This document shows positions 26,588-35,131 of a DNA stretch of 64,000 nucleotides, piece after piece. Position numbers and translations under genes: made by a program. The first letter of the stretch is position 1. Every line of letters begins with the position of its first letter. The DNA is from Peteryoungia aggregata LMG 23059 (GTDB lineage: Bacteria; Pseudomonadota; Alphaproteobacteria; Rhizobiales; Rhizobiaceae), in NCBI RefSeq assembly GCF_030814435.1, contig NZ_JAUSUW010000010.1, forward strand, positions 113,094-177,093. The letters run 5' to 3'. The notes beneath the pieces are model-generated. The model worked only from the letters and a program-made list of their open reading frames with translations, did no database searches and was not told where the DNA came from.

Positions 26588-27964
26588 ATGCTTGCGAATT
26601 CGCTGGTCGAACTCGACCGTGCCCATCTCATCCATCCCGTCGCCAGCTGGCGCGGCCATGAAGCCGCCGGTGTCCGTGTTTTGAAATCGGCAAAGGGGGC
26701 AACAGTCACGGATGCCCGCGGTCGCACCCTGCTCGACGGCTTTGCCGGTCTCTGGTGCGTCAATGCCGGTTATGGACACGAGAGCATCATCGAGGCCGCG
26801 ACGAAGCAATTGCGCGAGCTTCCCTATGCGACCGGCTATTTCGGCCTGGGCTCGGAACCGGCCATCCGTCTGGCTTCGCGCCTTGCCGAACATGCACCAG
26901 GGGATCTCAGCCACGTCTTCTTCACGCTCGGCGGTTCGGATGCGGTGGATACCACCGTCCGCTTCGTGCGCTATTACTGGCAGGCCAAGGGTCAGCCGCA
27001 GAAGGAACACTTCATCTCCGTTGAGCAGGGATATCACGGCTCCACCACGGTCGGCTCCGGCCTCACTGCCCTGCCCGCCTTCCATGCCGGATTCGGTGTG
27101 CCCTATACCTGGCAGCACAAGATTCCCTCGCATTACAGCTATCGCAACCCGGTGGGTAACAGCCCGGAGGCGATCATCGCCGCCTCGCTGGCGGCCCTCA
27201 AGGCCAAGGTCGAGGAACTGGGCGGCGCAGACAAGGTGGCGGCCTTCTATCTGGAGCCGATCCAGGGGTCAGGCGGCGTGCTTGTGCCGCCGGAGGGTTG
27301 GGTCAAGGCCATGCGCGATGCCTGCAGGGCCATGGACATTCTGTTCATCGCCGACGAGGTCATCACCGGCTTCGGCCGCACCGGCCCCATCTTCGCCTGC
27401 CTGGAGGAGGACATCGTGCCCGACATGATGACCACCGCCAAGGGTCTGACGTCAGGTTACGTGCCGATGGGCGCGGTCTTCCTGTCGGACCATATGTATC
27501 AGGTGATGGCCGATGCCGCAGGCCCCGCCGCGATCGGCCACGGCTTCACCTATTCCGCCCATCCCGTCAGCGCGGCTGTCGGGCTTGCGGTGCTCGACCT
27601 CTATGAAAACGGCCTGTTCGACAATGGCCGCAAGGCCGGCGCCTTGCTCCAGCAGGGCCTCGCCTCGCTGTCGGATCATCCGCTGGTCGGCGACGTGCGT
27701 GGTCGCGGCATGCTGGCCGCGGTGGAGCTGGTCACAGACAAGGAACGGAAGACCCCGCTGCCGGCGAGCGCCAAGGCCTCGACCCGGATTTTCGATCGAG
27801 CCTGGGATAACGGCCTCGTCATCCGCGCGTTTGCGCAAGGTGTGCTCGGCTACGCCCCGCCACTCTGCTGCTCGGAAGATGAAATCGCCGAGATCATCGA
27901 GCGCACCCGCAAGACGCTCGACCAGACCCTGGCGGACCCGGATGTCCGCGCGGCGATGGCCTGA
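26588..27964 (+). CDS. class III PLP-dependent aminotransferase (omega-amino acid/diamine type)
   Basis: Transfers the terminal amino group of an omega-amino acid or polyamine to a keto acid such as pyruvate; 458 residues. The N-terminal substrate motif WRGHEAAGVRVLKSAKG, cofactor segment EQGYHGSTTVGSG, PLP-binding Asp in IADEVITGFGRTG and Schiff-base Lys in TTAKGLTSGYVPMGA are intact. The ATG at 26588 is chosen for AGAGAAAGGACG before it. The product semialdehyde could be oxidised by one of the aldehyde dehydrogenases of the island. It ends three bases before the GhrA-like gene. Confidence 0.9.
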   Translation: MLANSLVELDRAHLIHPVASWRGHEAAGVRVLKSAKGATVTDARGRTLLDGFAGLWCVNAGYGHESIIEAATKQLRELPYATGYFGLGSEPAIRLASRLAEHAPGDLSHVFFTLGGSDAVDTTVRFVRYYWQAKGQPQKEHFISVEQGYHGSTTVGSGLTALPAFHAGFGVPYTWQHKIPSHYSYRNPVGNSPEAIIAASLAALKAKVEELGGADKVAAFYLEPIQGSGGVLVPPEGWVKAMRDACRAMDILFIADEVITGFGRTGPIFACLEEDIVPDMMTTAKGLTSGYVPMGAVFLSDHMYQVMADAAGPAAIGHGFTYSAHPVSAAVGLAVLDLYENGLFDNGRKAGALLQQGLASLSDHPLVGDVRGRGMLAAVELVTDKERKTPLPASAKASTRIFDRAWDNGLVIRAFAQGVLGYAPPLCCSEDEIAEIIERTRKTLDQTLADPDVRAAMA

Positions 27965-27967
27965 GAC

Positions 27968-28882
27968 ATGGCGGTCCTCTATACCTCAGAGGCGCAGCGC
28001 GGCGAGATCTTCGCCGCACATTTCGCCGCAGAACTGCCCGACCTGCCCTTCCACCGCAATACAGCCCCGGACCCGACGAACGTGGAATATCTCGTCGCCT
28101 GGACAGCGCCTGCGGATGTGGCGAACCGTTTCCCCAATCTCAAGCTCCTGTTCTCCGTTGGTGCCGGTGTCGACCAGCTTGACCTTGTGGCCCTGCCGCC
28201 GGAAGTCGGCGTGGTCCGGATGCTGGAACCGGGCCTGGCCGAGCAGATGCAGGAATATGTCACCCTCGCGGTGCTCGGCCTGCACCGAGACCTGCCGCGT
28301 TACATCAGCCAGAAGTCCGCAAACCTGTGGCAGTCGGGACGCAACATTCCGGCGCGCGAAAGAAGGGTCGGCGTGATGGGTCTCGGCCAGCTGGGCAAGG
28401 CCGTACTGCAGGCCCTTGCACCCTTCGGCTTTCCGCTGGCCGGATGGAGCCGCAGCGCGCAGCAGATCCCGGGTGTGGAAACCTTCACTGATCTTTCCGC
28501 CTTCCTCTCGCGCACCGACATTTTGATCTGCTTGCTGCCGCTCACGGCGGAGACAACCGGCATTCTTGATGCAGAGCTCTTCGCCAACCTACCGGGAGGC
28601 GCGGCCCTCGTTCACGCCGGACGCGGTCGCCAGCTCGATCACCAGGCGCTGCTCGAAGCCCTCGCCAGCGGTCAGCTCTCCAGCGCGTGGCTGGACGTGA
28701 CGGACCCAGAGCCCCTGCCGGCGGCACATCCCTTCTGGGAACATCAGCAGATTGTGCTGACGCCGCATATTGCCTGTCAGACCCGCGCGGATGATGGGGC
28801 AAGGCATGTCATCGCCGGGATACGGGCGCACAAGGCCGGCTTGCCGATATCCGGCCTCATCGACAGGGCACGAGGTTATTGA
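27968..28882 (+). CDS. ghrA: glyoxylate/hydroxypyruvate reductase A-like D-2-hydroxyacid dehydrogenase
   Basis: NAD(P)H-dependent reductase of a 2-keto acid, 304 residues. The cofactor fold is GVMGLGQLGKAVLQALA (about residues 134-150). The substrate Arg lies in VHAGRGRQLD, the acid Glu in DVTDPEPLP and the catalytic His in LTPHIACQ. The arrangement is that of GhrA, which uses glyoxylate and hydroxypyruvate. It is coupled to the aminotransferase gene, so it may reduce the keto acid made or used by transamination. Confidence 0.87.
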   Translation: MAVLYTSEAQRGEIFAAHFAAELPDLPFHRNTAPDPTNVEYLVAWTAPADVANRFPNLKLLFSVGAGVDQLDLVALPPEVGVVRMLEPGLAEQMQEYVTLAVLGLHRDLPRYISQKSANLWQSGRNIPARERRVGVMGLGQLGKAVLQALAPFGFPLAGWSRSAQQIPGVETFTDLSAFLSRTDILICLLPLTAETTGILDAELFANLPGGAALVHAGRGRQLDHQALLEALASGQLSSAWLDVTDPEPLPAAHPFWEHQQIVLTPHIACQTRADDGARHVIAGIRAHKAGLPISGLIDRARGY

Positions 28883-29240
28883 GGCCTACATCGCATTCAC
28901 CCACCAAAAACGGCATTTTCTGCCGCAGGAGGAGGATATTCAGAGCATTCAAGGCAACAAAGGGCCTCACACTTCTACTCGAAAGACGAGCTCAGCAAGG
29001 GATTTCAGGCGCTCTCGCCACTGAGACCTTGGGAGCCGAACCATTGATAGAAAATGCTGCTGACGGCGATCGCACCTGTCCAAACGGCGGGCGAATGCTG
29101 AAGGGAGATCAGGTTCACAAGACGACGGGGCTGATGGCGTAGAACGCCAGCACCCGAGCGACGGCCATCCGACACCGCCAGGGTCGGGAGGATCCGGCAA
29201 CAGGTTGAAACTGCGCATACTCAAAAAAAGGGGAACCACG
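28883..29240. other. 358-base intergenic region before the peptide-type importer
   Basis: No gene is supported. It contains the dyad CGGCATTTTCTGCCG (28911-28925), which resembles an Lrp box loosely, 316 bases before the binding-protein start. Further right the sequence is unremarkable up to the ribosome site AAGGGGAACC. Confidence 0.45.
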
Positions 29241-30854
29241 ATGAGCAGAAACGACATTACCAACTGGACCGGCGCAGACGACGCCATGGTCGAAAACGCA
29301 ATTCGTCTCGGCGCGACACGTCGGGACATGCTACGCATGTTTCTCGCCGGAGGCATCGGGCTCGCCGCAGGTGGTTCGCTCTTCGCCCGCGCAACCTCTG
29401 CCCTCGCCGCGACCCCGGTAAAGGGTGGGCATTTCAAGGCGGCCGGCTGGTCCTCATCGACATCGGACACGCTCGATCCGGCCAAGGCCTCACTCTCGAC
29501 GGACTATGTCCGCTGCTGCGCGCTCTACAGCCGGCTGACCTTCCTGACTGACGGCGGCATCCTCCACATGGAACTCGCTGACAGTATCGAGAGCAGCGAT
29601 GCCAAGGTCTGGACAGTCAAGCTCAAGTCGGGCGTGACCTTCCATGACGGCAAGTCCCTGACCTCGGCCGACGTTGTATACTCGCTGAAGCGCCACCTCG
29701 ACGAGGCGACCGGCTCCAAGGTCAACGCGATTGCCAAGCAGATGGAACAGATCAAGGCAGTGGACCCGCTGACCGTTGAGATCACCCTCGCAGCGCCGAA
29801 TGCCGACCTGCCCACCATCATGGCCATGCACCATTTCATGATCGTGCAGGACGGCACCACCGACTTCACCAAGGGGATCGGTACCGGCGCCTTCAAACTT
29901 GAAAGCTTCGAACCGGGCGTCCGCTCGCTGATGAGCCGCAATGAAAACTACTTCAAGCCCGGCGGCGCCCATGTCGACAGCTTCGAGTATTTCGCGATCT
30001 CCGACGAGATGGCCCGCGTCAACGCCGTGCTCTCGGGCGACATTCATGTCGGCGCGTCGATCAAGCCGCAGTCCATGCGCCTGCTGGAGAACGCAAGCGG
30101 CGTCGACCTGGTCAAGTCGACCGCTGGCAACTACACCAACCTGAATTTCCGCATGGACATGGAGCCCGGCAGCAAGTTCGACCTGATCGAGGGCGTGAAG
30201 TCGCTCTTCGACCGCGAACTCATTCAGAAGTCGGTGATGCGCGGCCTGGCCGAAATTGCCAACGACCAGCCGATCTCGCCGATGAATGCCTACCACAACG
30301 CGGACCTGAAGCCGCGGGCCTTCGATCCGGAGAAGGCGAAGTTCCACTTTGAGAAGGCCGGTCTCCTTGGGCAGACCATTCCGATCGTGGCCTCTGATGC
30401 CGCCACGGCATCGGTCGAAATGGCAACCGTGCTGCAGCAGGCCGGCAGCAAGATCGGCATGACCTTCGACATCCAGCGCGTTCCATCGGATGGCTACTGG
30501 TCGAATTACTGGCTGAAGGCCCCGGTTCATTTCGGCAACATCAACCCGCGCCCGACCCCGGACATTCTGTTCTCCCTGCTTTATGCCTCGGATGCGCCGT
30601 GGAACGAAAGCCAGTTCAAGTCGCCGAAGTTCGATGCCATGCTGCTCGAGGCGCGCGGCGAACTGGATACCGCAAAGCGCAAGACGATCTATGGCGAGAT
30701 GCAGTCGATGGTGGCCAACGAGGCAGGTACCGTCATTCCGGTTTACCTCTCCAATGTGGACGCCAAGCAGACCAAGGTGAAGGGCCTCGAGCCCAATCCG
30801 CTCGGTGGGCAGATGGGCTACGCCATGGCGGAATATGTCTGGATTGAAGCCTGA
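29241..30854 (+). CDS. ABC transporter substrate-binding protein (family 5, dipeptide/amino-compound type)
   Basis: Periplasmic receptor of 537 residues for a peptide, opine or amino compound. The ATG at 29241 follows AAGGGGAACCACG. The N terminus has a twin-arginine motif, TRRDMLRMFLAGG (residues 27-39), a hydrophobic stretch and ALA|A near residue 56, so export by the Tat route as a folded protein is likely. The family 5 signature lies in KVWTVKLKSGVTFHDGKSLT. It heads an operon with two permeases and a fused ATPase. A hairpin separates it from the first permease. Confidence 0.9.
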   Translation: MSRNDITNWTGADDAMVENAIRLGATRRDMLRMFLAGGIGLAAGGSLFARATSALAATPVKGGHFKAAGWSSSTSDTLDPAKASLSTDYVRCCALYSRLTFLTDGGILHMELADSIESSDAKVWTVKLKSGVTFHDGKSLTSADVVYSLKRHLDEATGSKVNAIAKQMEQIKAVDPLTVEITLAAPNADLPTIMAMHHFMIVQDGTTDFTKGIGTGAFKLESFEPGVRSLMSRNENYFKPGGAHVDSFEYFAISDEMARVNAVLSGDIHVGASIKPQSMRLLENASGVDLVKSTAGNYTNLNFRMDMEPGSKFDLIEGVKSLFDRELIQKSVMRGLAEIANDQPISPMNAYHNADLKPRAFDPEKAKFHFEKAGLLGQTIPIVASDAATASVEMATVLQQAGSKIGMTFDIQRVPSDGYWSNYWLKAPVHFGNINPRPTPDILFSLLYASDAPWNESQFKSPKFDAMLLEARGELDTAKRKTIYGEMQSMVANEAGTVIPVYLSNVDAKQTKVKGLEPNPLGGQMGYAMAEYVWIEA

Positions 30855-30871
30855 CATGCTGCAAGGATCGG

Positions 30872-30893
30872 ACCGGAGGCATAGGCCTCCGGT
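30872..30893 (+). other. intercistronic stem-loop after the third binding-protein gene
   Basis: ACCGGAGGC (30872-30880), loop ATAG, GCCTCCGGT (30885-30893) with no long T-run. It has the same position relative to the binding-protein gene as the stem-loops at 3448 and 9086. Confidence 0.65.
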
Positions 30894-30926
30894 TCTCCCC
30901 TCCGCCTGGATCAGAGGACAGCCAGA

Positions 30927-31880
30927 ATGCCGGGACAAATGACACTGCTGGTCCTTGGCCGGCTTAGCGTGACGCTGCTCACGCTCCTGATCGTATCCTT
31001 CGTCGTCTTCGGTGCGACCCTGCTGCTGCCGGGCGATGTCGTGGAGATCCTGCTCGGCCAGGCCGCGACACCCGAGGCGGTGGCCGGCCTGCGCGAAGCC
31101 ATGCATCTCGATTCCCCAGCCCTTGTCCGTTACGGCCAGTGGCTCCTGGGCATGGTGCAGGGTGACTTCGGTATCTCCTATGCCAACAACATGCCGATCG
31201 CGGACATGATCGGCGGTCGGCTAGCCAACACCCTGCGTCTGGCAGCTGTCACGACGGCGATCGCAGTCCCGCTTGCTCTCTTTCTTGGCATCACCACCGC
31301 CATGTATCGCGGCTCCGCCTATGATCGCATGGTCACGACGGCCGTCGTCTCGGTCATCTCCGTTCCGGAATTTCTGATCGCCACCTTCGCGGTGCTCGTC
31401 TTCGCTGTCTGGCTCCGGTGGTTGCCCGCCCTCTCACTCGCCAATGATGTCCAAAGTTTCGGGCAATTGCTGAAGGTCTTTGCCATGCCTGTCATCACGC
31501 TCACCTGCGTGATCTCGGCCCAGATGATCCGCATGACCCGCGCCGCCGTTATCGACGCATTGAAGATGCCCTATGTCGAAATGGCCCTGCTGAAGGGTGC
31601 ATCCCGCGCCCGCATGGTGCTGCGCCATGCCTTGCCCAATGCCATCGGCCCGATCGCCAATGCCATTGCCCTCTCCCTCTCCTACCTCCTGGGCGGCGTG
31701 ATCATCGTCGAGACGATCTTCAACTATCCCGGCATCGCCAAGCTGATGGTCGATGCGGTCTCAACCCGCGACCTGCCGCTGATCCAGAGCTGCGCCATGA
31801 TCTTCTGCTTCGGCTTCCTGCTGCTGATCACCATCGCCGACATCATTGCCATTCTCTCCAATCCGAGGCTGCGCAAATGA
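30927..31880 (+). CDS. dipeptide-type ABC transporter permease (DppB family)
   Basis: Inner-membrane channel subunit of 317 residues. The family N terminus and the conserved first loop LPGDVVEILLGQAATPEAV are present, and the EAA-like docking loop reads EMALLKGASRARMVLRHALP near residues 215-235. Six hydrophobic segments are regular. The stop overlaps the next start (ATGA). It forms the channel with the DppC-type protein that follows. The island context points to an amino compound rather than bulk peptides. Confidence 0.92.
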   Translation: MPGQMTLLVLGRLSVTLLTLLIVSFVVFGATLLLPGDVVEILLGQAATPEAVAGLREAMHLDSPALVRYGQWLLGMVQGDFGISYANNMPIADMIGGRLANTLRLAAVTTAIAVPLALFLGITTAMYRGSAYDRMVTTAVVSVISVPEFLIATFAVLVFAVWLRWLPALSLANDVQSFGQLLKVFAMPVITLTCVISAQMIRMTRAAVIDALKMPYVEMALLKGASRARMVLRHALPNAIGPIANAIALSLSYLLGGVIIVETIFNYPGIAKLMVDAVSTRDLPLIQSCAMIFCFGFLLLITIADIIAILSNPRLRK

Positions 31881-32716
31881 GCCAGACACCCGTTTCCTCG
31901 CCCCGCTTCGGCATGCGGATGAACGCGACCGGCATCGTCTCCGGCCTGATCATCCTGTGCTGGGCCGTGATCGCGGTCATCGGCCCGACCTTCGCGCCGC
32001 ATGCCCCCGGCGACATCGTCGATTTCGACTTCTTCGGCCCGATGTCCGAACAGCTCTGGCTGGGCTCAGACTATCTTGGCCGTGACATCTTCTCCCGGAT
32101 CCTGCTCGGAACACGCTACACCGTCGGCATCTCCTTCGGTGCGGTGTGCATCGCCTGCTTTTCCGGCGTGGTGCTGGGCATGACGGCCGCCGTGACCGGA
32201 GGCTGGTTCGACGCCATTCTCAGCCGGGTGCTCGACGCCCTGAACTCGATCCCGTCCAAGCTGTTCGGTCTGGTGATGGTCGCCGCGATCGGCTCATCGA
32301 TCCCGGTGCTGGTGATCCTGCTGGCTGTCATCTACACCCCCGGCTCCTACCGCTTTGCCCGGGCCCTCGCGGTCAACTGCAACACGATGGACTACGTTAC
32401 CGTGGCACGCGCCCGTGGCGAAAGGACACCCTATCTGATCTTCCAGGAGATCCTGCCGAACATCACCGGCCCGGTGCTCGCCGATCTCGGCCTGCGCTTC
32501 GTCTTCATCGTGCTGTTGCTGTCCGGGCTCTCCTTCCTCGGTCTCGGCGTACAACCGCCGAACGCCGACTGGGGGTCCCTGGTCAAGGAAAACATCGGCG
32601 GCCTGGCCTTTGCAGCGCCCGCCGTCATTGCCCCCTGCCTCGCCATCGCCAGCCTCACGATCAGCGTCAACCTCCTGATCGACAATCTGCCAGTCAAGAT
32701 CCGGGACCGCGCCTGA
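31877..32716 (+). CDS. dipeptide-type ABC transporter permease (DppC family)
   Basis: Second channel subunit, 279 residues. The DppC motif GSDYLGRDIFSRILLGTRYT lies near residues 55-75. The docking loop VARARGERTPYLIFQEILPN is near 177-197 and the C-terminal FLGLGVQPPNADWGSLV block is typical. Translation overlaps both neighbours by one to four bases, so the four transporter genes are tightly coupled. Confidence 0.92.
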   Translation: MSQTPVSSPRFGMRMNATGIVSGLIILCWAVIAVIGPTFAPHAPGDIVDFDFFGPMSEQLWLGSDYLGRDIFSRILLGTRYTVGISFGAVCIACFSGVVLGMTAAVTGGWFDAILSRVLDALNSIPSKLFGLVMVAAIGSSIPVLVILLAVIYTPGSYRFARALAVNCNTMDYVTVARARGERTPYLIFQEILPNITGPVLADLGLRFVFIVLLLSGLSFLGLGVQPPNADWGSLVKENIGGLAFAAPAVIAPCLAIASLTISVNLLIDNLPVKIRDRA

Positions 32717-34392
32717 TGACCGAACCACTTGTCGCAATCCAGGACCTCCACGTGGAAGCGCGCACCGACGCCGGCCGCCGCGTCGAGATCATCAAGGGTG
32801 TCAGCTTCACCATCAACGAGGGCGAGATTGTCGCCCTGATCGGCGAAAGCGGTTCCGGCAAGACCACCATCGCCCTGACCCTGATGGGCTACACCCGCAG
32901 CGGCTGCCAGATCAGCGGCGGCAAGGTACTGCTCGGCGGACAGGACCTCGTTTCCATGCCGGAGCGCGACCGCCAGAAGCTCCGGGGCACGGATGTGGCC
33001 TATGTCCCGCAAAGTGCCGCCGCCGCCTTCAATCCGTCCCACCGCCTCATTGATCAGGTCATCGAAGTCGCGGGCATTCACAGGTTGATGTCCCGCGCCG
33101 AGGCGAAGGCCAAGGCGATCGAGCTCTTCCACGCCCTCGCTCTGCCGGATCCGGACACGATCGGGGACCGCTATCCACATCAGGTCTCAGGCGGCCAGTT
33201 GCAGCGCCTGGCCGCAGCGATGGCCCTGATCGGCGACCCTAGGCTCGTCATCTTCGACGAACCGACCACGGCCCTCGACGTCACGACCCAGATCGAAGTC
33301 CTGCGCGCATTCAAGTCCGTGATGCGCAATGGCGGCATGGCCGGGGTCTATGTCTCGCATGATCTGGCGGTTGTCGCCCAGATCGCCGATCGCATCATCG
33401 TGTTGAAGGGCGGGGAAATCCAGGAAGAGGGTTCCACCCGGCAGATCCTCGAATCCGCCAACCATCCCTACACCCGCCAACTGCTCGCTGCCTTCCAGCC
33501 GACGCCGTTCGTGGCACCGACACCGGCAGCCCAGGAAACCCCGATTCGACGTGCGCTTCTCGAGGTTTCCGGCATCTATGCCGGCTACGGACCGATCCAA
33601 GCGGACGGACTCCCCTACAAGACGGTCCTTCGGGATGTGAGCTGCAAGCTGGAGCGAGGCCACAATCTCGGCCTCATCGGCGAGAGCGGCTCGGGCAAGT
33701 CGACGCTCGCACGGGTGATCGCCGGGTTGCTGCCGGCGGTGCGCGGCCATGTGCAACTTGACGGGCGGGAACTGGATCCGAAGGCCGGTTTGCGGAGCAA
33801 GGAAGAACTGCGCCGGATGCAGATCGTCTTCCAGCTGGCCGATACCGCGCTCAATCCACAGCGCTCCGTCGCCGACATTCTGGGCCGCCCCCTCGCCTTC
33901 TATCATGGTGAGACGGGTGCTGCACAGGAAGCCCGCGTCGGCGAACTGCTCGACATGGTCCAACTGCCCCGCACCCTGCGCCACCGCATGCCGGGCGAAT
34001 TGTCCGGTGGACAGAAGCAGCGCGTCAACTTTGCCAGGGCACTCGCCGCCAAGCCGGATCTTATCCTGTGCGACGAGATCACATCGGCCCTCGACACCGT
34101 CGTCGCCGCCGCCATCATCGACCTGCTGAAGGACCTGCAGCGCGAACTCGGCCTGTCCTATGTGTTCATCAGCCACGACCTCTCGACCGTGCAATCGATC
34201 TGCGACCAGGTGATGGTGATGCAGCATGGGGAAATGGTTGAACTGCTGGCCAATGACCAGTTGCCGGCAGGCGCTCGGCATCCCTATTCGAAATTGCTCT
34301 TCGCGTCGGTACCCAAGCTTGATCCCGGCTGGCTGGACGGACTGCCGGCCGATTTTTCCGAGAGCGCCAAAACCTCCGATCGCAGCGGATGA
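32716..34392 (+). CDS. fused dipeptide-type ABC transporter ATPase (two nucleotide-binding domains)
   Basis: One 558-residue protein carries both ATPase domains that DppD and DppF supply separately. Domain 1 has Walker A GESGSGKTT (near residue 44), signature SGGQLQRLAAAMA and Walker B LVIFDEPTTALD. Domain 2, from about residue 275, has GESGSGKST, SGGQKQRVNFARA and LILCDEITSALD. In domain 2 the position after Asp-Glu is Ile-Thr rather than Pro-Thr, a small deviation. The start overlaps the preceding stop by one base. It closes the importer operon, and the Lrp gene converges on it. Confidence 0.92.
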   Translation: MTEPLVAIQDLHVEARTDAGRRVEIIKGVSFTINEGEIVALIGESGSGKTTIALTLMGYTRSGCQISGGKVLLGGQDLVSMPERDRQKLRGTDVAYVPQSAAAAFNPSHRLIDQVIEVAGIHRLMSRAEAKAKAIELFHALALPDPDTIGDRYPHQVSGGQLQRLAAAMALIGDPRLVIFDEPTTALDVTTQIEVLRAFKSVMRNGGMAGVYVSHDLAVVAQIADRIIVLKGGEIQEEGSTRQILESANHPYTRQLLAAFQPTPFVAPTPAAQETPIRRALLEVSGIYAGYGPIQADGLPYKTVLRDVSCKLERGHNLGLIGESGSGKSTLARVIAGLLPAVRGHVQLDGRELDPKAGLRSKEELRRMQIVFQLADTALNPQRSVADILGRPLAFYHGETGAAQEARVGELLDMVQLPRTLRHRMPGELSGGQKQRVNFARALAAKPDLILCDEITSALDTVVAAAIIDLLKDLQRELGLSYVFISHDLSTVQSICDQVMVMQHGEMVELLANDQLPAGARHPYSKLLFASVPKLDPGWLDGLPADFSESAKTSDRSG

Positions 34393-34445
34393 AACCGAGG
34401 CGATGCAACGGGCTTGTCGGCAGGATTTGAAGGCAACGGCCGCGG

Positions 34446-34922
34446 CTACATCGGGAAGATCGTCTTGAGCGGCAGATGGGACTTCACGAAGGGTGACTTC
34501 ATCACCACAAAGCTGAAATACTTGTCGATGCCCATGTCCATGTCGATCATCCGTTCCATGATCGCCTGGTAGTCGCCGATACTGGCGGTGACGAATTTCA
34601 GGAGATAATCGTAGCCACCCGAGATCAGGTGGCATTCGATGATCTCCTCGACCTTCTCCGCAGCCTGCTGGAACCGGTCAAAGTCCATCTTGCGGTGGTT
34701 CTTCAAGGTGATTTCGGTGAAGACCGTGAGGGTCGGTCCGAGTTTGGCGAGGTCGATCTGGGCAGCATAACCGATGATATAGCCCGCCTGCTGCAGCTTC
34801 TTGACCCGCATCAGGCAGGGGCTTGGCGACAGATGCACAAGCTCGGCCAGTTCCACATTGGTGATGCGCCCATTTTTCTGCAACTCATGCAGGATTCGGA
34901 TGTCGATGCGGTCCAGCTTCAT
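34446..34922 (-). CDS. Lrp/AsnC-family transcriptional regulator
   Basis: Amino-acid-responsive regulator of 158 residues. The winged helix-turn-helix at residues 1-60 reads IDIRILHELQKNGRITNVE then LSPSPCLMRVKKLQQAG. The RAM ligand-binding domain follows (about 70-150) with SGGYDYLLKFV. It is divergent from the FAD oxidase at 35132. A near-consensus Lrp box lies between them at 35047-35061, and related boxes precede the second GNAT gene and the cupin gene. It probably controls the whole island in response to its substrate. Confidence 0.9.
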   Translation of the reverse strand: MKLDRIDIRILHELQKNGRITNVELAELVHLSPSPCLMRVKKLQQAGYIIGYAAQIDLAKLGPTLTVFTEITLKNHRKMDFDRFQQAAEKVEEIIECHLISGGYDYLLKFVTASIGDYQAIMERMIDMDMGIDKYFSFVVMKSPFVKSHLPLKTIFPM

Positions 34923-35046
34923 TGATAACCCTCATGCTGCAGCGCAGGCTAAGCATGAAATGCCGAGCGCGCAACCGAAGAATAGCTTAAATTCGCTCCA
35001 ACTCTCCGCTTCTTTTGTAAACAAGTCGAAATTCCGTGCATCAATT

Positions 35047-35061
35047 CAGCATAATATGCTG
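35047..35061. promoter_or_regulatory. Lrp box between the lrp-like gene and the FAD oxidase gene
   Basis: CAGCATAATATGCTG is a perfect 15-base palindrome (6-base arms around AAT) and fits the E. coli Lrp consensus YAGHAWATTWTDCTR at 14 of 15 positions. It lies 71 bases before the oxidase start and 125 bases before the Lrp start, so it can serve both autoregulation and oxidase control. Confidence 0.7.
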
Positions 35062-35131
35062 CGTTCCAAAGTCACTGCAGCAGCCAGACCTGACAATGCG
35101 GCGGTAGGGTGACGACCAAAGGAGCCTATCC

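Noticed and set aside
28911..28925. CGGCATTTTCTGCCG as another Lrp box for the importer
   Set aside because: Only 11 of 15 consensus positions fit and it is 316 bases from the start codon; too weak to call.
29490..31106. 538-residue minus-strand open frame
   Set aside because: Antisense to the family 5 binding protein and its permease; His/Gly/Arg-rich shadow.
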